DNA of 64,000 bases from Bradyrhizobium sp. CCGUVB4N (GTDB lineage Bacteria; Pseudomonadota; Alphaproteobacteria; Rhizobiales; Xanthobacteraceae). The notes under the pieces were generated by a model, which did not search any database, was not told the origin of the DNA, and saw only the letters and a list, made by a program, of their open reading frames with translations. The stretch is from positions 1,178,001 through 1,242,000 of the forward strand of contig NZ_JANADP010000001.1 of the NCBI RefSeq assembly GCF_024199945.1, written 5' to 3'. Each line of letters opens with the position of its first letter. The stretch's first letter is position 1. Positions 23,708 to 33,436 of this stretch are shown piece by piece. The position numbers were made by a program, and so were the translations under genes.

Positions 23708-25099
23708 ATGGACGCCATATTCCTTGCGCGCATGCAGTTCGCCGCCAACATCACGTTCCACATCCTGTTTCCGTCTATCTCGATTGCGCTCGGCTGGCTG
23801 CTGCTGTTCTTCCGTTTCAAGTACCTGCGTGCGACCGATCCACATGAGAAAGTCGATTGGCTGCGCGCGTATCGCTTATGGACCAAGGTGTTCGCCCTGA
23901 CCTTTGCGCTCGGCGTCGTCAGCGGCGTCACCATGAGCTTCCAGTTCGGCACCAACTGGCCCGGTTATATGGAGCGCGTCGGCAACATCGCCGGCCCGCT
24001 GCTCGGCTACGAGGTGCTGACCGCCTTTTTCCTCGAGGCAGGCTTTCTCGGCGTCATGCTGTTCGGTCATCGTCGCGTCGGCGAGATAGTCCATCTCGGG
24101 GCGACCGTCCTCGTCGCCTTCGGGACCTTGATGAGCGCTTTCTGGATACTGGCCCTCAATTCATGGATGCAGACGCCCGCTGGATACGAAATCGTCAACG
24201 GGCAGTTTCACGCGCGCAGTTGGCTGGAGATCATCTTCAATCCGTCCTTCCCGTATCGTCTGGTCCATATGGTGCTCGCGTCTGCGCTGACCTGCGCGTT
24301 CCTGCTGATCGGGATCAGCTCCTGGCAAATCCTGAAGGGCGTCGCTGTGGCCAGCGCGTCACGCGTGCTGCGGGCCGGGCTCGTTTTCGCTGCGCTGGCC
24401 GCACCGGCACAGATAGTGGCGGGCGACTTTCACGGGCTCAATACCCTCAAGCATCAGCCGCAGAAGATCGCGGCGGTCGAAGGCATCTGGGAAACGGCGC
24501 GGGGCGTGCCGCTGCTGCTGTTCGCGATCCCGGATGATGCGGCGAGGACAAACCGTTTCGAGCTGGGCGTGCCGAGGCTCGCAAGCCTGATCCTCCGGCA
24601 TGACCTGGATGGGGAGCTCAAAGGACTGAACGAGTTTCCATCGGCCCATCCGCCGGTCCTGCCGCTATTCTGGTCGTTCCGGATCATGGTCGGGATGGGC
24701 ACATTGATGCTGCTCATCAGCTGGCTCGGGCTGTGGCGGCAATGGCGCGACAACTGGGATATCGCCAAAATGCCGCGACTGATGCTCAGGGTATTCGCGG
24801 CGATGACCTTTGCGGGTTGGGTTGCGACCGTTGCCGGCTGGTACGTCACGGAGATTGGACGCCAACCCTTCATCGTCTCCGGCCTCATTCGCACCGCCGA
24901 CGTCGCTTCACGGGTCCCTTCGTCGAGCATCGCGGTGACGTTTGCCATCTATGTTGCGGTCTATCTGTCGCTGCTCGTGGCTTACGTCGGCGTGCTCAAA
25001 TACATGGCGGAGACAGCGGACAAGAAATCGTACGGCAATATGCCGGCGAGCCTGGTGGGAGAGCCGCAGGAATACCAGCGCGGGGGAGAATTCGCATGA
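23708..25099 (+). CDS. cydA: Cytochrome bd-type quinol oxidase subunit I, cyanide-insensitive (CIO) type
   Basis: Subunit I holds the hemes and oxidises quinol. The 463-residue integral membrane protein has the heme-ligand His18 in ANITFHILFP, a second His in PYRLVHMVLAS, the FGTNWPGYMERVG quinol region and the GRQPFIVSGLIRT segment. It is shorter than the E. coli protein, and the loop between the quinol region and the GRQP motif lacks the long Q-loop insertion. This indicates the CioA group. The true start at 23708 follows GGAGGAAGGTTG; the longer frame overlaps ndh. Its stop overlaps the cydB start. No cydDC or cydX is present nearby. Confidence 0.93.
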   Translation: MDAIFLARMQFAANITFHILFPSISIALGWLLLFFRFKYLRATDPHEKVDWLRAYRLWTKVFALTFALGVVSGVTMSFQFGTNWPGYMERVGNIAGPLLGYEVLTAFFLEAGFLGVMLFGHRRVGEIVHLGATVLVAFGTLMSAFWILALNSWMQTPAGYEIVNGQFHARSWLEIIFNPSFPYRLVHMVLASALTCAFLLIGISSWQILKGVAVASASRVLRAGLVFAALAAPAQIVAGDFHGLNTLKHQPQKIAAVEGIWETARGVPLLLFAIPDDAARTNRFELGVPRLASLILRHDLDGELKGLNEFPSAHPPVLPLFWSFRIMVGMGTLMLLISWLGLWRQWRDNWDIAKMPRLMLRVFAAMTFAGWVATVAGWYVTEIGRQPFIVSGLIRTADVASRVPSSSIAVTFAIYVAVYLSLLVAYVGVLKYMAETADKKSYGNMPASLVGEPQEYQRGGEFA

Positions 25100-26100
25100 C
25101 ATCGATGTCGTTCGACGAACTGCTTCCGCTGATCTTCATCGGGCTGATGGGCGTGTCGCTGCTCGTCTACGTCGTGAGCGACGGATATGATCTCGGGGTC
25201 GGCATGCTGATGCATCGGGCGACGCCCAAGGAGCGGGATACGATGGTGGCTTCCATCGGCCCGTTCTGGGATGCCAATGAAACCTGGCTGGTGCTGGGCG
25301 TCGGTCTGCTCCTGATTGCCTTCCCCAAGGCGCACGGGCTGGTCTTGTCGGAATTGTACCTGCCGTCCGCGCTCATGCTGGTGGGACTGATCCTGCGTGG
25401 CGCGGCGTTCGATTTCAGGGTCAAGGCCAAGGCCGGCCGGAAGGCGATGTGGGACCGTCTGTTCATTGCCGGCTCAATGCTCGCGTCAGTATGTCAGGGC
25501 TGGATGCTCGGCCGCTATATCAGTGGCTTCGGAGAGGGCTGGAACTATCCGATCTTTGCCGGCGCCATCGCGGTTGCGCTGCCGATGGCCTACGCGCTGC
25601 TTGGTGCCACATGGCTTGTGATGAAGACGGATGGCGAACTGCAGGCCAAGGCGATCGAGTGGAGCAAGATCGCCTGGCCGCCCATGGTCCTCGGCCTGAT
25701 CCTGATTTCGATGGCAACGCCCTGGATCAGCGAGACCGTCCGTGTGCGGTGGTTTAGCCTGCCGGCGATCATTGCCGTGGCGTCGATCCCGATTACCGCG
25801 GGGATCGCGCTCGTGACCGTGCGCGTGCTGCTCGGCTCATCCGCCGTGCGTGGCGCCCTCTGCTGGTTGCCGTTTGCCTTGCTCGTGCTGGTGTTCCTGC
25901 TGAGTTTTCTCGGGCTCAGCTACAGCATCTACCCCTTCGTGGTGATCGACAGGCTCACCGTCTGGGAGGCGGCCAGCAGTCCCGACTCGCTCAAGATCAT
26001 CCTGATCGGGGTCGGCGTCACGCTGCCCGTCATCGTTGCCTATACTGGATTTTCCTATCGCGTATTCCGGGGCAAAACCATAGAGTTAGACTATGCGTGA
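25096..26100 (+). CDS. cydB: Cytochrome bd-type quinol oxidase subunit II
   Basis: The partner of CydA is a 334-residue protein with about eight to nine hydrophobic helices, beginning MTSMSFDELLPLIFIG. Typical features are the early YVVSDGYDLGVG motif and WDANETWLV, both conserved in subunit II proteins. The ATG overlaps the cydA stop (ATGA), with GGGGGAG upstream, so translation is coupled. Its last eight bases overlap the start of the sensor kinase gene, tying the oxidase and the two-component system into one transcript. Confidence 0.93.
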   Translation: MTSMSFDELLPLIFIGLMGVSLLVYVVSDGYDLGVGMLMHRATPKERDTMVASIGPFWDANETWLVLGVGLLLIAFPKAHGLVLSELYLPSALMLVGLILRGAAFDFRVKAKAGRKAMWDRLFIAGSMLASVCQGWMLGRYISGFGEGWNYPIFAGAIAVALPMAYALLGATWLVMKTDGELQAKAIEWSKIAWPPMVLGLILISMATPWISETVRVRWFSLPAIIAVASIPITAGIALVTVRVLLGSSAVRGALCWLPFALLVLVFLLSFLGLSYSIYPFVVIDRLTVWEAASSPDSLKIILIGVGVTLPVIVAYTGFSYRVFRGKTIELDYA

Positions 26101-27988
26101 GCCATCCTTTGCCATGGCCCGCGCTCCGCGGTTTGACTTGGTTCACACGATGACGGAGCTTGCATCTCTGGTGAGCGTCAAGAGGAGTCCGCAAGCCGGT
26201 TCGGTGAACTCCACGTCGATGCGTTGGCTTGCGCGCCGAACGGCTGCCACGGCGCTGGTTGTTGCCGCGTCGTGGCTCGGATATGCGGTGGCTTTTCATC
26301 GCGGACTGGATCATCTGCACATGGCTGCTCACCAGCGGCTCGCGGTGGAAGCTGCCAGGCTCGACGGCTACCTCTCCAGATTTGAATATTTACCGTCGTT
26401 GCTCGAGACGTCTCCCAGCGTTTTCCGCCTGCTCAGTAATCCCGACGATGCCGCGTTGCAGCAATCGGTGAGCCGGTACCTGAAGTCGATCAATCTGCTT
26501 GCCGGAGCGGACAACCTCTATGTTCTCGGCGCCTCTGGAAAAGCATTGGCCGCGGCTGATTTCGAGGATCCGGGCACTCCGGTCGGTCGAAATCTGTCCT
26601 ATCGACCCTATGTGAGCGAGGCTCTCGCCAGTGGCCGGGGCGGGTTCTTCGGTGTCGGCATTACCAGTGCGCGCGCCGGCTACTATCTCTCCTATGCGTT
26701 GAAGGACGGCGGTGCCAACAAGGGGATCGCCGCCGTCAAGGTCAATCTGGGATCGTTCGAGCGCGGATGGCGCGATCTTGAGGGCGATGCGCTCCTCGTC
26801 GACGAACGGGGAGTGACGATACTCGCCTCCCGTGACGAATGGCGTTATCGCCCGACGGCGCCGCTGTCGCCTGACATGCGCGACGAAATTGCCCGATCGA
26901 AACCTTACGCCGATTACGACCTGAGGCCGCTCGGATGGACGATCGTGGCGCCGTCCGAGGGCGGTACTGCACGTATCACCACCGACAACGGGACGGCTTA
27001 TACGCTCAGCGAGCTTCCCATCAACCGAGGTCTCTGGCGGCTCGTTCTCCTCGATGACGAGGCACCGATCCGGCAGACCGCGTTGATCATCGGCGCGGTG
27101 TCGGGTCTTGTCGCCGTCGTTGCCGTGCTCGCGCTTGGGCTCGTGGTGCAGCGCCGCAGAGAAATCAGGCAACGGCTGGCCAACCAGGCGGCGCTGCAGG
27201 CGGCGAATGATCAGCTCGAGACCCGTGTGCAGGACCGGACCGCCGAATTGCGGGCGGCACAGGATGAGCTGGTCCATGCCGGCAAGCTGGCTGCTCTCGG
27301 CCAGATGTCGGCCGGAATTGTGCATGAACTAAACCAGCCCTTGGCGGCGCTGCAAACCGCAGCCGACAACGCGATCCTGCTGGTTGATCGCGGGGCGGTC
27401 AGCGATGCCCGTGGAAACCTCACCCGTATTGGCGAGTTGGTACGCCGGCTCGGGCGGCTGACCGGTCAGCTCAGGGTTTTCGCTTACAAGTCGAGCAGCC
27501 CGCTCGACGCAGTCTCCGTCGAACAGGCCGTGAGCGAGGTGCTCAAGATACTCGCCGCGCGCGTCAAGGAGGGGAGCGTTAGCGTCGTGACGGACATCGA
27601 CGGCGACCTCAACGTCGTTGCCGACCAGACGCGGCTCGAGCAGCTGTTGTGCAACATTGTGGCGAATGCGCTGGACGCGGTAGAGGGCATCGAACGCAAG
27701 TCGATCGTGATCCGGGCCGCGAGGGAAGAGGGCCATTCCGCGCGATGCCGCATCGCCATCAGCAACAGCGGCCCTGCGATCGCCTCCGATGTTCTCAAGC
27801 GCATGTTCGAGCCTTTCGTGACGACCAAACCGGCGGGCAAGGGCCTCGGCCTTGGCCTGATGCTCTCCAATCACATCGCGCGTTCGTTCGGTGGCGAATT
27901 GCTTGCACGAAATCTGCCAAATGGCGCCGAATTTGTCGTGATCCTTCGTTTGGCTGACGTAACAGAGGCGGCTTCGCATGGGCGATGA
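26093..27988 (+). CDS. dctB: DctB-like C4-dicarboxylate sensor histidine kinase
   Basis: The 631-residue membrane kinase has an N-terminal transmembrane helix (about 45-65), a periplasmic double-PAS region, a second transmembrane helix (about 325-350), a short coiled stretch (EIRQRLANQAALQAANDQLE), the phosphoacceptor His411 in GIVHELNQPLAA and an HATPase domain (NIVANALDAV; GLGLGLMLSNHIA). The periplasmic segment RPYVSEALASGRGGFFGVG, followed by a GYYLS motif, resembles the dicarboxylate-binding PAS of rhizobial DctB. It overlaps cydB by eight bases and the regulator gene by eleven. The presumed role is sensing external succinate, malate or fumarate and phosphorylating the downstream DctD-like activator. 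Confidence 0.9.
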   Translation: MREPSFAMARAPRFDLVHTMTELASLVSVKRSPQAGSVNSTSMRWLARRTAATALVVAASWLGYAVAFHRGLDHLHMAAHQRLAVEAARLDGYLSRFEYLPSLLETSPSVFRLLSNPDDAALQQSVSRYLKSINLLAGADNLYVLGASGKALAAADFEDPGTPVGRNLSYRPYVSEALASGRGGFFGVGITSARAGYYLSYALKDGGANKGIAAVKVNLGSFERGWRDLEGDALLVDERGVTILASRDEWRYRPTAPLSPDMRDEIARSKPYADYDLRPLGWTIVAPSEGGTARITTDNGTAYTLSELPINRGLWRLVLLDDEAPIRQTALIIGAVSGLVAVVAVLALGLVVQRRREIRQRLANQAALQAANDQLETRVQDRTAELRAAQDELVHAGKLAALGQMSAGIVHELNQPLAALQTAADNAILLVDRGAVSDARGNLTRIGELVRRLGRLTGQLRVFAYKSSSPLDAVSVEQAVSEVLKILAARVKEGSVSVVTDIDGDLNVVADQTRLEQLLCNIVANALDAVEGIERKSIVIRAAREEGHSARCRIAISNSGPAIASDVLKRMFEPFVTTKPAGKGLGLGLMLSNHIARSFGGELLARNLPNGAEFVVILRLADVTEAASHGR

Positions 27989-29354
27989 CCAATCAATCGG
28001 CGTGATCTACGTCGAGGACGACGAGGATGTCCGGATCGGCGGCGTTCAGGCGCTCGAACTCGCCGGATTCTCGGTCGCTGGCTTTGCGTCGGTCGAGACC
28101 GCCAAGGCATCCGTGCGCGCCGACATGCCCTTTGTCGTGGTCTGCGACGTGCGGCTGCACGGCAAGAGCGGCCTTGAATGGCAGTCCGATCTGCGCAGGC
28201 TGGATCAGGACCTGCCCGTGATCCTGATCACCGGACATGGTGATATCTCCATGGCCGTGCAGGCGATGCGGAACGGTGCCTACGACTTCATCGAGAAGCC
28301 GTGCTCGTCGGAGCAGCTCGTTTCCGTGGTGCGTAGGGCCGCTGAAAAGAGACGCCTGACCCTGGAGGTCCGCTCGCTGCGATCCGCGCTGTCGGATCGC
28401 CAGGGGATCGAGGCGAGCCTGCTCGGCCGGTCGCCGCAGATCCAGGAGGTGCGCAGGCTCGTATCCACTTTGGCCGCGACCAATGTCGACGTCACAATCT
28501 ACGGCGAGACCGGAACCGGCAAGGATGTGGTCGCGCGCTGTCTGCACAATCACAGCGGGCGCCGCAATGGCAATTACGTCGCCGTGAACTGCGGCGGCCT
28601 GCCGGAGTCGCTGGTCGAGAGCGAGCTGTTCGGTCATGAAGTCGGAGCTTTCACCGGCGCCACGCGCCAGCGTATCGGAAAGATCGAGTATGCGAACGGC
28701 GGAACGCTGTTCCTCGACGAAATCGAAAGCATGCCGCTGAGCGTGCAGGTGAAGTTGCTGCGGTCGCTGCAGGATCGCTCGATCGAACGCGTCGGAACCA
28801 ACAAGCCAATCTCGGTGGATTGCCGCGTCGTGGCGGCGAGCAAGACGAATTTGCTCGAGCTAAGCGAAAAGAAGCAGTTTCGCGCGGATCTCTATTACCG
28901 CCTCGGTGTCGCGTTCATCGAGCTGCCGCCGCTCCGGGAGCGGCGCGAGGACATTCCGCTGCTGTTCGAGCACTTCACGCTGGACGCCGCAAGACGCTTC
29001 GAGCGTGATGCGCCGATCCTGGATGAACGGACGATGTCCGCCCTCCTTGCCTATTCCTGGCCGGGGAACGTGCGCGAGCTTCGCAACGTTGCCGACCGCT
29101 TTGTGCTGGGTGTTCTCGACGGCAAGGCGATCAACAAGTCCGGATTCGGCACGTCGGACCTGTCGTTGCCCCGGCAGCTCGAAAACATCGAGCGATCGAT
29201 CATCGAGGACGCTTTGCGGCGCAAGCAAGGCGACGTCCAGGCGACCGCTGCGCTCCTGGGTATTCCGAAGCAGACATTGTACGACAAGATCAAACGTCTT
29301 GCCGTGAACGTCGACGGTATCCGGGAAGGCTCGGTCGTTCGCTCCGGAGCCTGA
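27978..29354 (+). CDS. dctD: DctD-like sigma54-dependent response regulator
   Basis: The 458-residue regulator has a receiver domain with phosphorylated Asp57 (VVVCDVRLHG), a sigma54-interacting AAA+ domain with Walker A GETGTGKD, the essential GAFTGA loop (223-228), Walker B GGTLFLDEIE and an arginine-finger region. A Fis-type HTH follows near the C-terminus (VQATAALLGIPKQTLYDKIKR). It can therefore activate RpoN promoters such as the one at 9397-9412. The start overlaps the kinase gene by eleven bases. It differs from classical rhizobial organisation, in which dctBD is divergent from dctA, because it is embedded in the run it presumably controls. Confidence 0.93.
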   Translation: MGDDQSIGVIYVEDDEDVRIGGVQALELAGFSVAGFASVETAKASVRADMPFVVVCDVRLHGKSGLEWQSDLRRLDQDLPVILITGHGDISMAVQAMRNGAYDFIEKPCSSEQLVSVVRRAAEKRRLTLEVRSLRSALSDRQGIEASLLGRSPQIQEVRRLVSTLAATNVDVTIYGETGTGKDVVARCLHNHSGRRNGNYVAVNCGGLPESLVESELFGHEVGAFTGATRQRIGKIEYANGGTLFLDEIESMPLSVQVKLLRSLQDRSIERVGTNKPISVDCRVVAASKTNLLELSEKKQFRADLYYRLGVAFIELPPLRERREDIPLLFEHFTLDAARRFERDAPILDERTMSALLAYSWPGNVRELRNVADRFVLGVLDGKAINKSGFGTSDLSLPRQLENIERSIIEDALRRKQGDVQATAALLGIPKQTLYDKIKRLAVNVDGIREGSVVRSGA

Positions 29355-29486
29355 CGTTCCGGAGTGACAGTGCCATGCAGGCCGCCAGAATCCACGTGTG
29401 CATGGCAACGGAAGAAGAAGGGCGCCGGATAGAAGCCGCCCATTGTCAAAACGCAATACACCTTATTGCAGAGTGAGGGAAATCCA

Positions 29487-31205
29487 ATGGACCGCCCATT
29501 CAATATGCCTGATGAGTTTGTCGACGCGTTCGCGAAGGCGGGCGCGAGCCTGTGGCGATCGTTGGGGTGGCCGGAAAATGGTGAACGCGACGGCGCGATG
29601 ATCAACTCGCCGCTGGCTTCTTCGGGACGCATCGCCGAGTTGCAGGCTGACTATCTGAAGGGCCTGTACCAGCTCACGGAGCACCTCATGATCTCGGCGG
29701 CGGCCGGGCAGGGCAACGGGGGCATTGAACCTGCGCGCGGCGATCGCAGGTTCAATAGCACGGAGTGGCGCGAGAATTCCCTCTACAGCCTGCTGAAGCA
29801 GTCCTACCTGCTGAATTCGCGCTATTGTACCGAATTCGTCGAAGCCCTGGACATGGACGAGAAGGAAAAGAACCGGCTACGCTTCTTCATGCGCCAGCTC
29901 GTTGAATCGATGAGCCCGACCAACTTCGTCGCCACCAATCCCGATGTCATCAAGATTGCGACCGATACCGACGGTCAGAGCCTCAAGGCGGGCTTGGACA
30001 ATTTGATGGCGGATCTGGGCAAGGGCAATTTGACAATCACGGATGAGAACGCATTCGAGGTGGGCAAGGACGTCGCAACTTCGAAGGGCGCGGTCGTTTT
30101 CGAAAACGACCTGTTTCAGCTCATTCAATATGAGCCCGCGACGGAGCAGGTGAGCGCCCGGCCTCTGCTGATCGTTCCGCCCTGCATCAACAAGTTCTAC
30201 ATCCTTGATCTCCAGCCGGCCAACTCCTTCGTCCGGTTTGCGGTCGAGCACGGACTGACAGTCCTCATGGTTTCCTGGCGCAATCCGGACGACTCTTGCG
30301 GGCACTTTGGCTGGGACGATTACATCGAGCATGGCGCCATGCGCGCCATCGAGGTCGCCCGGTCGATTTCAGGGGCCGACAAGATCAATGTCGTCGGCTG
30401 GTGTGTCGGAGGGACCATTCTTTCGTCAGCACTCGCAATCCTGCGAACGCGGGGCGATGAATCGGTCGCCAGCGTGACATTGCTGACGACCATGCTCGAT
30501 TTCCGGGAGCCGGGTGATCTTGGCGTGTTCGTCGACGAGGAGAGCGTGCGCCAGCGCGAGCAGACGATCGGGAAGAATGGCATCTACCGCGGTGCCGAAC
30601 TCGGCTTCGTGTTCCAGACCTTGCGCTCGAAGGAGCTGATATGGCCGAACGTGGTCAATCACTATCTGAAGGGAAAACCGCCTGAACGGTTCGATCTTCT
30701 GTTCTGGAACGCCGACGTCACCAATCTGCCGGGGCCGATGTACTGCTGGTACATGAGGAACATGTACCTGGAGAACAATCTCCGGGAAGCAAACAGATTG
30801 ACGATGTGCGGCACGCCGGTCGATTTGAGTCGGGTCGACGTGCCGGCCTACGTTCTGGCGACGCTCGAGGATCACATCGTGCCGTGGCGATCGGCCTACC
30901 GCACCACAGGCCTGTTCGGTGGCAACACCCGCTTTGTGCTCGGAGCAAGCGGTCATATTGCCGGTGTGATCAATCCCGCCTCGAAGAACAAGCGGAGCTA
31001 CTGGGTGTCGACCGAAAGATGCGACGATTCGGCGGCATGGCTGGCGAGCGCGGAGGAAAAGCCGGGTAGCTGGTGGAACGACTGGATCGGCTGGCTCAAG
31101 CCGCGGGCGGAAGACAAAATGCCGGCACGTGCGCAACTCGGCAGTAACCTCTATCCGGCTGGCGAACCGGCGCCCGGCCGATACGTGAAGGAGAAGGCAG
31201 GCTGA
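29487..31205 (+). CDS. phaC: Class I poly(3-hydroxyalkanoate) synthase
   Basis: PhaC polymerises (R)-3-hydroxybutyryl-CoA into PHB at the granule surface. The 572-residue protein has the lipase-like box GWCVGG with nucleophile Cys306. The catalytic Asp lies in LEDHIVPW and the His in GASGHIAGVINP, and the conserved Trp-rich end follows (PGSWWNDWIGWL). I chose the ATG at 29487 behind GTGAGGG rather than an in-frame TTG 21 bases upstream. A 132-bp gap separates it from dctD. It may be the last gene of the operon or have its own promoter; I found no sigma54 site in the gap. Confidence 0.96.
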   Translation: MDRPFNMPDEFVDAFAKAGASLWRSLGWPENGERDGAMINSPLASSGRIAELQADYLKGLYQLTEHLMISAAAGQGNGGIEPARGDRRFNSTEWRENSLYSLLKQSYLLNSRYCTEFVEALDMDEKEKNRLRFFMRQLVESMSPTNFVATNPDVIKIATDTDGQSLKAGLDNLMADLGKGNLTITDENAFEVGKDVATSKGAVVFENDLFQLIQYEPATEQVSARPLLIVPPCINKFYILDLQPANSFVRFAVEHGLTVLMVSWRNPDDSCGHFGWDDYIEHGAMRAIEVARSISGADKINVVGWCVGGTILSSALAILRTRGDESVASVTLLTTMLDFREPGDLGVFVDEESVRQREQTIGKNGIYRGAELGFVFQTLRSKELIWPNVVNHYLKGKPPERFDLLFWNADVTNLPGPMYCWYMRNMYLENNLREANRLTMCGTPVDLSRVDVPAYVLATLEDHIVPWRSAYRTTGLFGGNTRFVLGASGHIAGVINPASKNKRSYWVSTERCDDSAAWLASAEEKPGSWWNDWIGWLKPRAEDKMPARAQLGSNLYPAGEPAPGRYVKEKAG

Positions 31206-31632
31206 TTGCTCCGGCGTGAATTTTGGCCGTCGGCGCCAACGGGGGGACGTGCTGGCCGCGCTTTCTTGATAGATTGGACCGATTTGGGTCTCGTTGGGTC
31301 AAATTGGCTCAAGATGGACTGGCGCGAGAGTTCAGGTTTTTCAGTTGGTTGGAAAACCGCGTGTACGCGACGTGCACACCGGGAGATCAAGAAAAATCCA
31401 TCGCTGGCAAGCGTGGGCGGTCGCTGTCGCGAAGGGAGTTAGGTTGATAGGGTAGTGCACTTGCGCGACTTTCGGCTCGAAATGTGTCACGCACCGAGCT
31501 CTGTGTTCGGCCTATCAGATCGCTGCAAAGTAAGAGAGGATGGCTTAGCTCAAAACGTCGCTCACCGTCCGACTTGGAGCCGCATGCGATCGATATCTTT
31601 GTGGCTATGTGCGGCCGAGGTGAAGATGATCC
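31206..31632. other. Convergent intergenic region with dispersed repeat
   Basis: This 427-bp gap between the 3' ends of phaC and the leftward ligase gene has no credible gene. Two overlapping frames near 31206-31447 lack ribosome sites. It contains copy 2 of the 32-bp repeat (31367-31398). I see no classical terminator with a T-run in it. Confidence 0.6.
31367..31398 (+). repeat. Dispersed 32-bp repeat, copy 2
   Basis: Gapless partner of 7814-7845: it begins with the same GCGACGTG octamer and ends AGATCAAGAAAAATC. The two copies flank the whole lipA-to-phaC region, about 23.5 kb apart and in the same orientation. Confidence 0.5.
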
Positions 31633-33174
31633 TCAAGCTGCCTTCTCCGGCCAATATCGCTTACGCAACTCCTGCTTCATAAGCTTGCCCGTCTGTGAGC
31701 GCGGGACCTCATGCACGAAGTCGACGCTCTTGGGCGCCTTGTAGCTCGCAACCCGAGCCTTCACAAAGTCGATGACTTCTTGCGCCAAGCTGTCGTTGCC
31801 TTCGATGCCGGGCATGAGTTGCACGATTGCTTTGACCTGTTCGCCCATTTCAGTATCGGGAATACCGATAACGGCTACGTCTGCGATCGCAGGATGAATG
31901 ACGAGGACGTTCTCGATCTCTTGAGGGTAGATGTTGACCCCACCGGAGATAATCATGAATGCCTTGCGGTCGGTCAAGAACAGATAGCCGTCGGCATCGA
32001 CGTGTCCGATATCGCCGACCGTCGTCCAATACGGATGTGCAGGATGTTGCGCGGCTTGTGTCTTCTCGGGCTCGTCATGGTAGACAAACGGCATCCCATC
32101 GCGTTCGAAATAGATGATGCCCGTCTGACCCACTGGGACTTCGCTGCCTTCCTCGTCGCAGATATGAATTTTCCCGAGCGCGGCGCGACCGACGGAGCCG
32201 GGTTTCCTGAGCCACTCCTCGGGCCCAATGACGGTCATCCCGTTCATTTCGGTGGCGGAGTAGTACTCCCACAATACCGGACCCCACCACGTCATCATCT
32301 CTCGCTTAACTTCAACGGGACACGGTGCGGCGGCGTGAATGGCGACCTGCAGATTGCTGACGTCGTATTGAGCTCGGACTGATTCAGGTAGTTTGAGCAT
32401 CCTCACGAACATGGTCGGGACCCACTGACTGTGGGTCACCTTGTAGCGCTGGATGATGGCCAACGCCGCTTCGGCGTCGAACTTGTCCATGACCAAAGCG
32501 GTGCCCCCGAGCGCTTGGACGGTGGCACAGGTTCGGAGCGGTGCTGCATGATAGAGCGGCGCAGGAGACAAGTAGATAGTCGTCTCGTCGAAACCGAAGT
32601 TCGAGGAGAACATCTGCACCATCGTATCGCCTGGATCGGAAACCTGCCGCTCCGGCAGCGCATGCTTTACGCCTTTGGGCCTGCCGGTTGTGCCGGAAGA
32701 ATACAGCATGTCGGCGCCACGAGGTTGGGAAGATGGCATGGTGGCGCGCGCGGTTTTCAGTAGATGCTGGTATGGCTCGTAACCAGGCAGATCCCCTTCG
32801 AGACTGATGCGACGCTTGAGCTGGCTGTGCGTGCCAAGTCTCGAGGCCGTCTCAACTCCACCGCGACCCACGAACAACGCGGCAGCGCCAGAGTTGGCGA
32901 GCATGTAGTCGACTTCATCAGAGCTCAACCGATAGTTTATCGGCATCAGATACAGACCCGAACGCTGAGTGGCCCAATAGATGTCGAAAATCCAAGAGCT
33001 GTTGTCGGAGAGTACGCCGACCACATCGCCAGGCCGCAGGCCCGCGTCAAAGAGCCAATTTGCAACCCGCCGTGACCGGTTCTCCAATTCGGCATAGGTC
33101 ACGACCTCACCGGTCGCTGTCATGATGAGGGCAGGGCGGTCCGGATTTGTAAGTGCATGGGTCCCCGGATACAT
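31633..33174 (-). CDS. AMP-dependent acyl-CoA synthetase/ligase
   Basis: The enzyme activates a carboxylic acid with ATP and CoA through an acyl-adenylate. The 513-residue protein has the adenylation motifs [15 protein letters not shown] (P-loop), YYSATEMNG, the [16 protein letters not shown] hinge and the C-terminal lysine in [14 protein letters not shown] place the start at 33174 ([12 protein letters not shown]) because AAGGAG lies seven bases upstream; 39 extra residues in the open frame show no family pattern. It is divergent from a TetR regulator and shares a candidate operator with it. The substrate is unknown, but the neighbouring beta-oxidation genes suggest it feeds them. Confidence 0.9.
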   Translation of the reverse strand: MYPGTHALTNPDRPALIMTATGEVVTYAELENRSRRVANWLFDAGLRPGDVVGVLSDNSSWIFDIYWATQRSGLYLMPINYRLSSDEVDYMLANSGAAALFVGRGGVETASRLGTHSQLKRRISLEGDLPGYEPYQHLLKTARATMPSSQPRGADMLYSSGTTGRPKGVKHALPERQVSDPGDTMVQMFSSNFGFDETTIYLSPAPLYHAAPLRTCATVQALGGTALVMDKFDAEAALAIIQRYKVTHSQWVPTMFVRMLKLPESVRAQYDVSNLQVAIHAAAPCPVEVKREMMTWWGPVLWEYYSATEMNGMTVIGPEEWLRKPGSVGRAALGKIHICDEEGSEVPVGQTGIIYFERDGMPFVYHDEPEKTQAAQHPAHPYWTTVGDIGHVDADGYLFLTDRKAFMIISGGVNIYPQEIENVLVIHPAIADVAVIGIPDTEMGEQVKAIVQLMPGIEGNDSLAQEVIDFVKARVASYKAPKSVDFVHEVPRSQTGKLMKQELRKRYWPEKAA

Positions 33175-33352
33175 AATCACTCCTTGGATGCCGCCCTTCT
33201 GAGGAAGACGCGGAGTTGATATCGAGCGGAATTTGCTGGCGGTTCGTGAATCTGGCCGCCTGAGGTCAGCCTGACCTGCAAGGTGATTCACTGGCTATGT
33301 CGGTAAGTCAGGCCGCGCCTTTCGCTCTTCCCACCCTTGATTTGCTTGAAGT

Positions 33353-33366
33353 TTGAGCTTGATCAA
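33353..33366. promoter_or_regulatory. FNR/FixK-like box
   Basis: TTGAGCTTGATCAA matches TTGAT-N4-ATCAA at nine of ten positions and contains the perfect palindrome CTTGATCAAG. It lies in the divergent ligase/TetR gap, five bases from the candidate TetR operator. A chance match is possible. Confidence 0.3.
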
Positions 33367-33370
33367 GAAC

Positions 33371-33390
33371 TGATATTGATGTCACATTAC
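33371..33390. promoter_or_regulatory. Candidate TetR operator, site 1
   Basis: TGATATTGATGTCACATTAC lies between the divergent ligase and TetR genes. Its reverse-complement partner at 34756-34775 is identical at 18 of 20 bases, with both differences C/T. The shared form is TGATATTGAYGTCAYATTAC, centred on a TGAYGTCA core. Confidence 0.6.
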
Positions 33391-33436
33391 CGATTGCGGG
33401 CTAGTGGTCAAGGGACCGCGATGCTATGGATGGCAA

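Noticed and set aside
29355..29486. Possible second sigma54 promoter before phaC
   Set aside because: TTGCA and TGGCA fragments occur, but no GG/GC pair with the required ten-base spacing is present.
31223..31447. A 74-codon frame covering repeat copy 2
   Set aside because: It has no ribosome site, several overlapping alternatives exist, and similarity to copy 1 covers only 32 bp. I list the repeat but not a gene.
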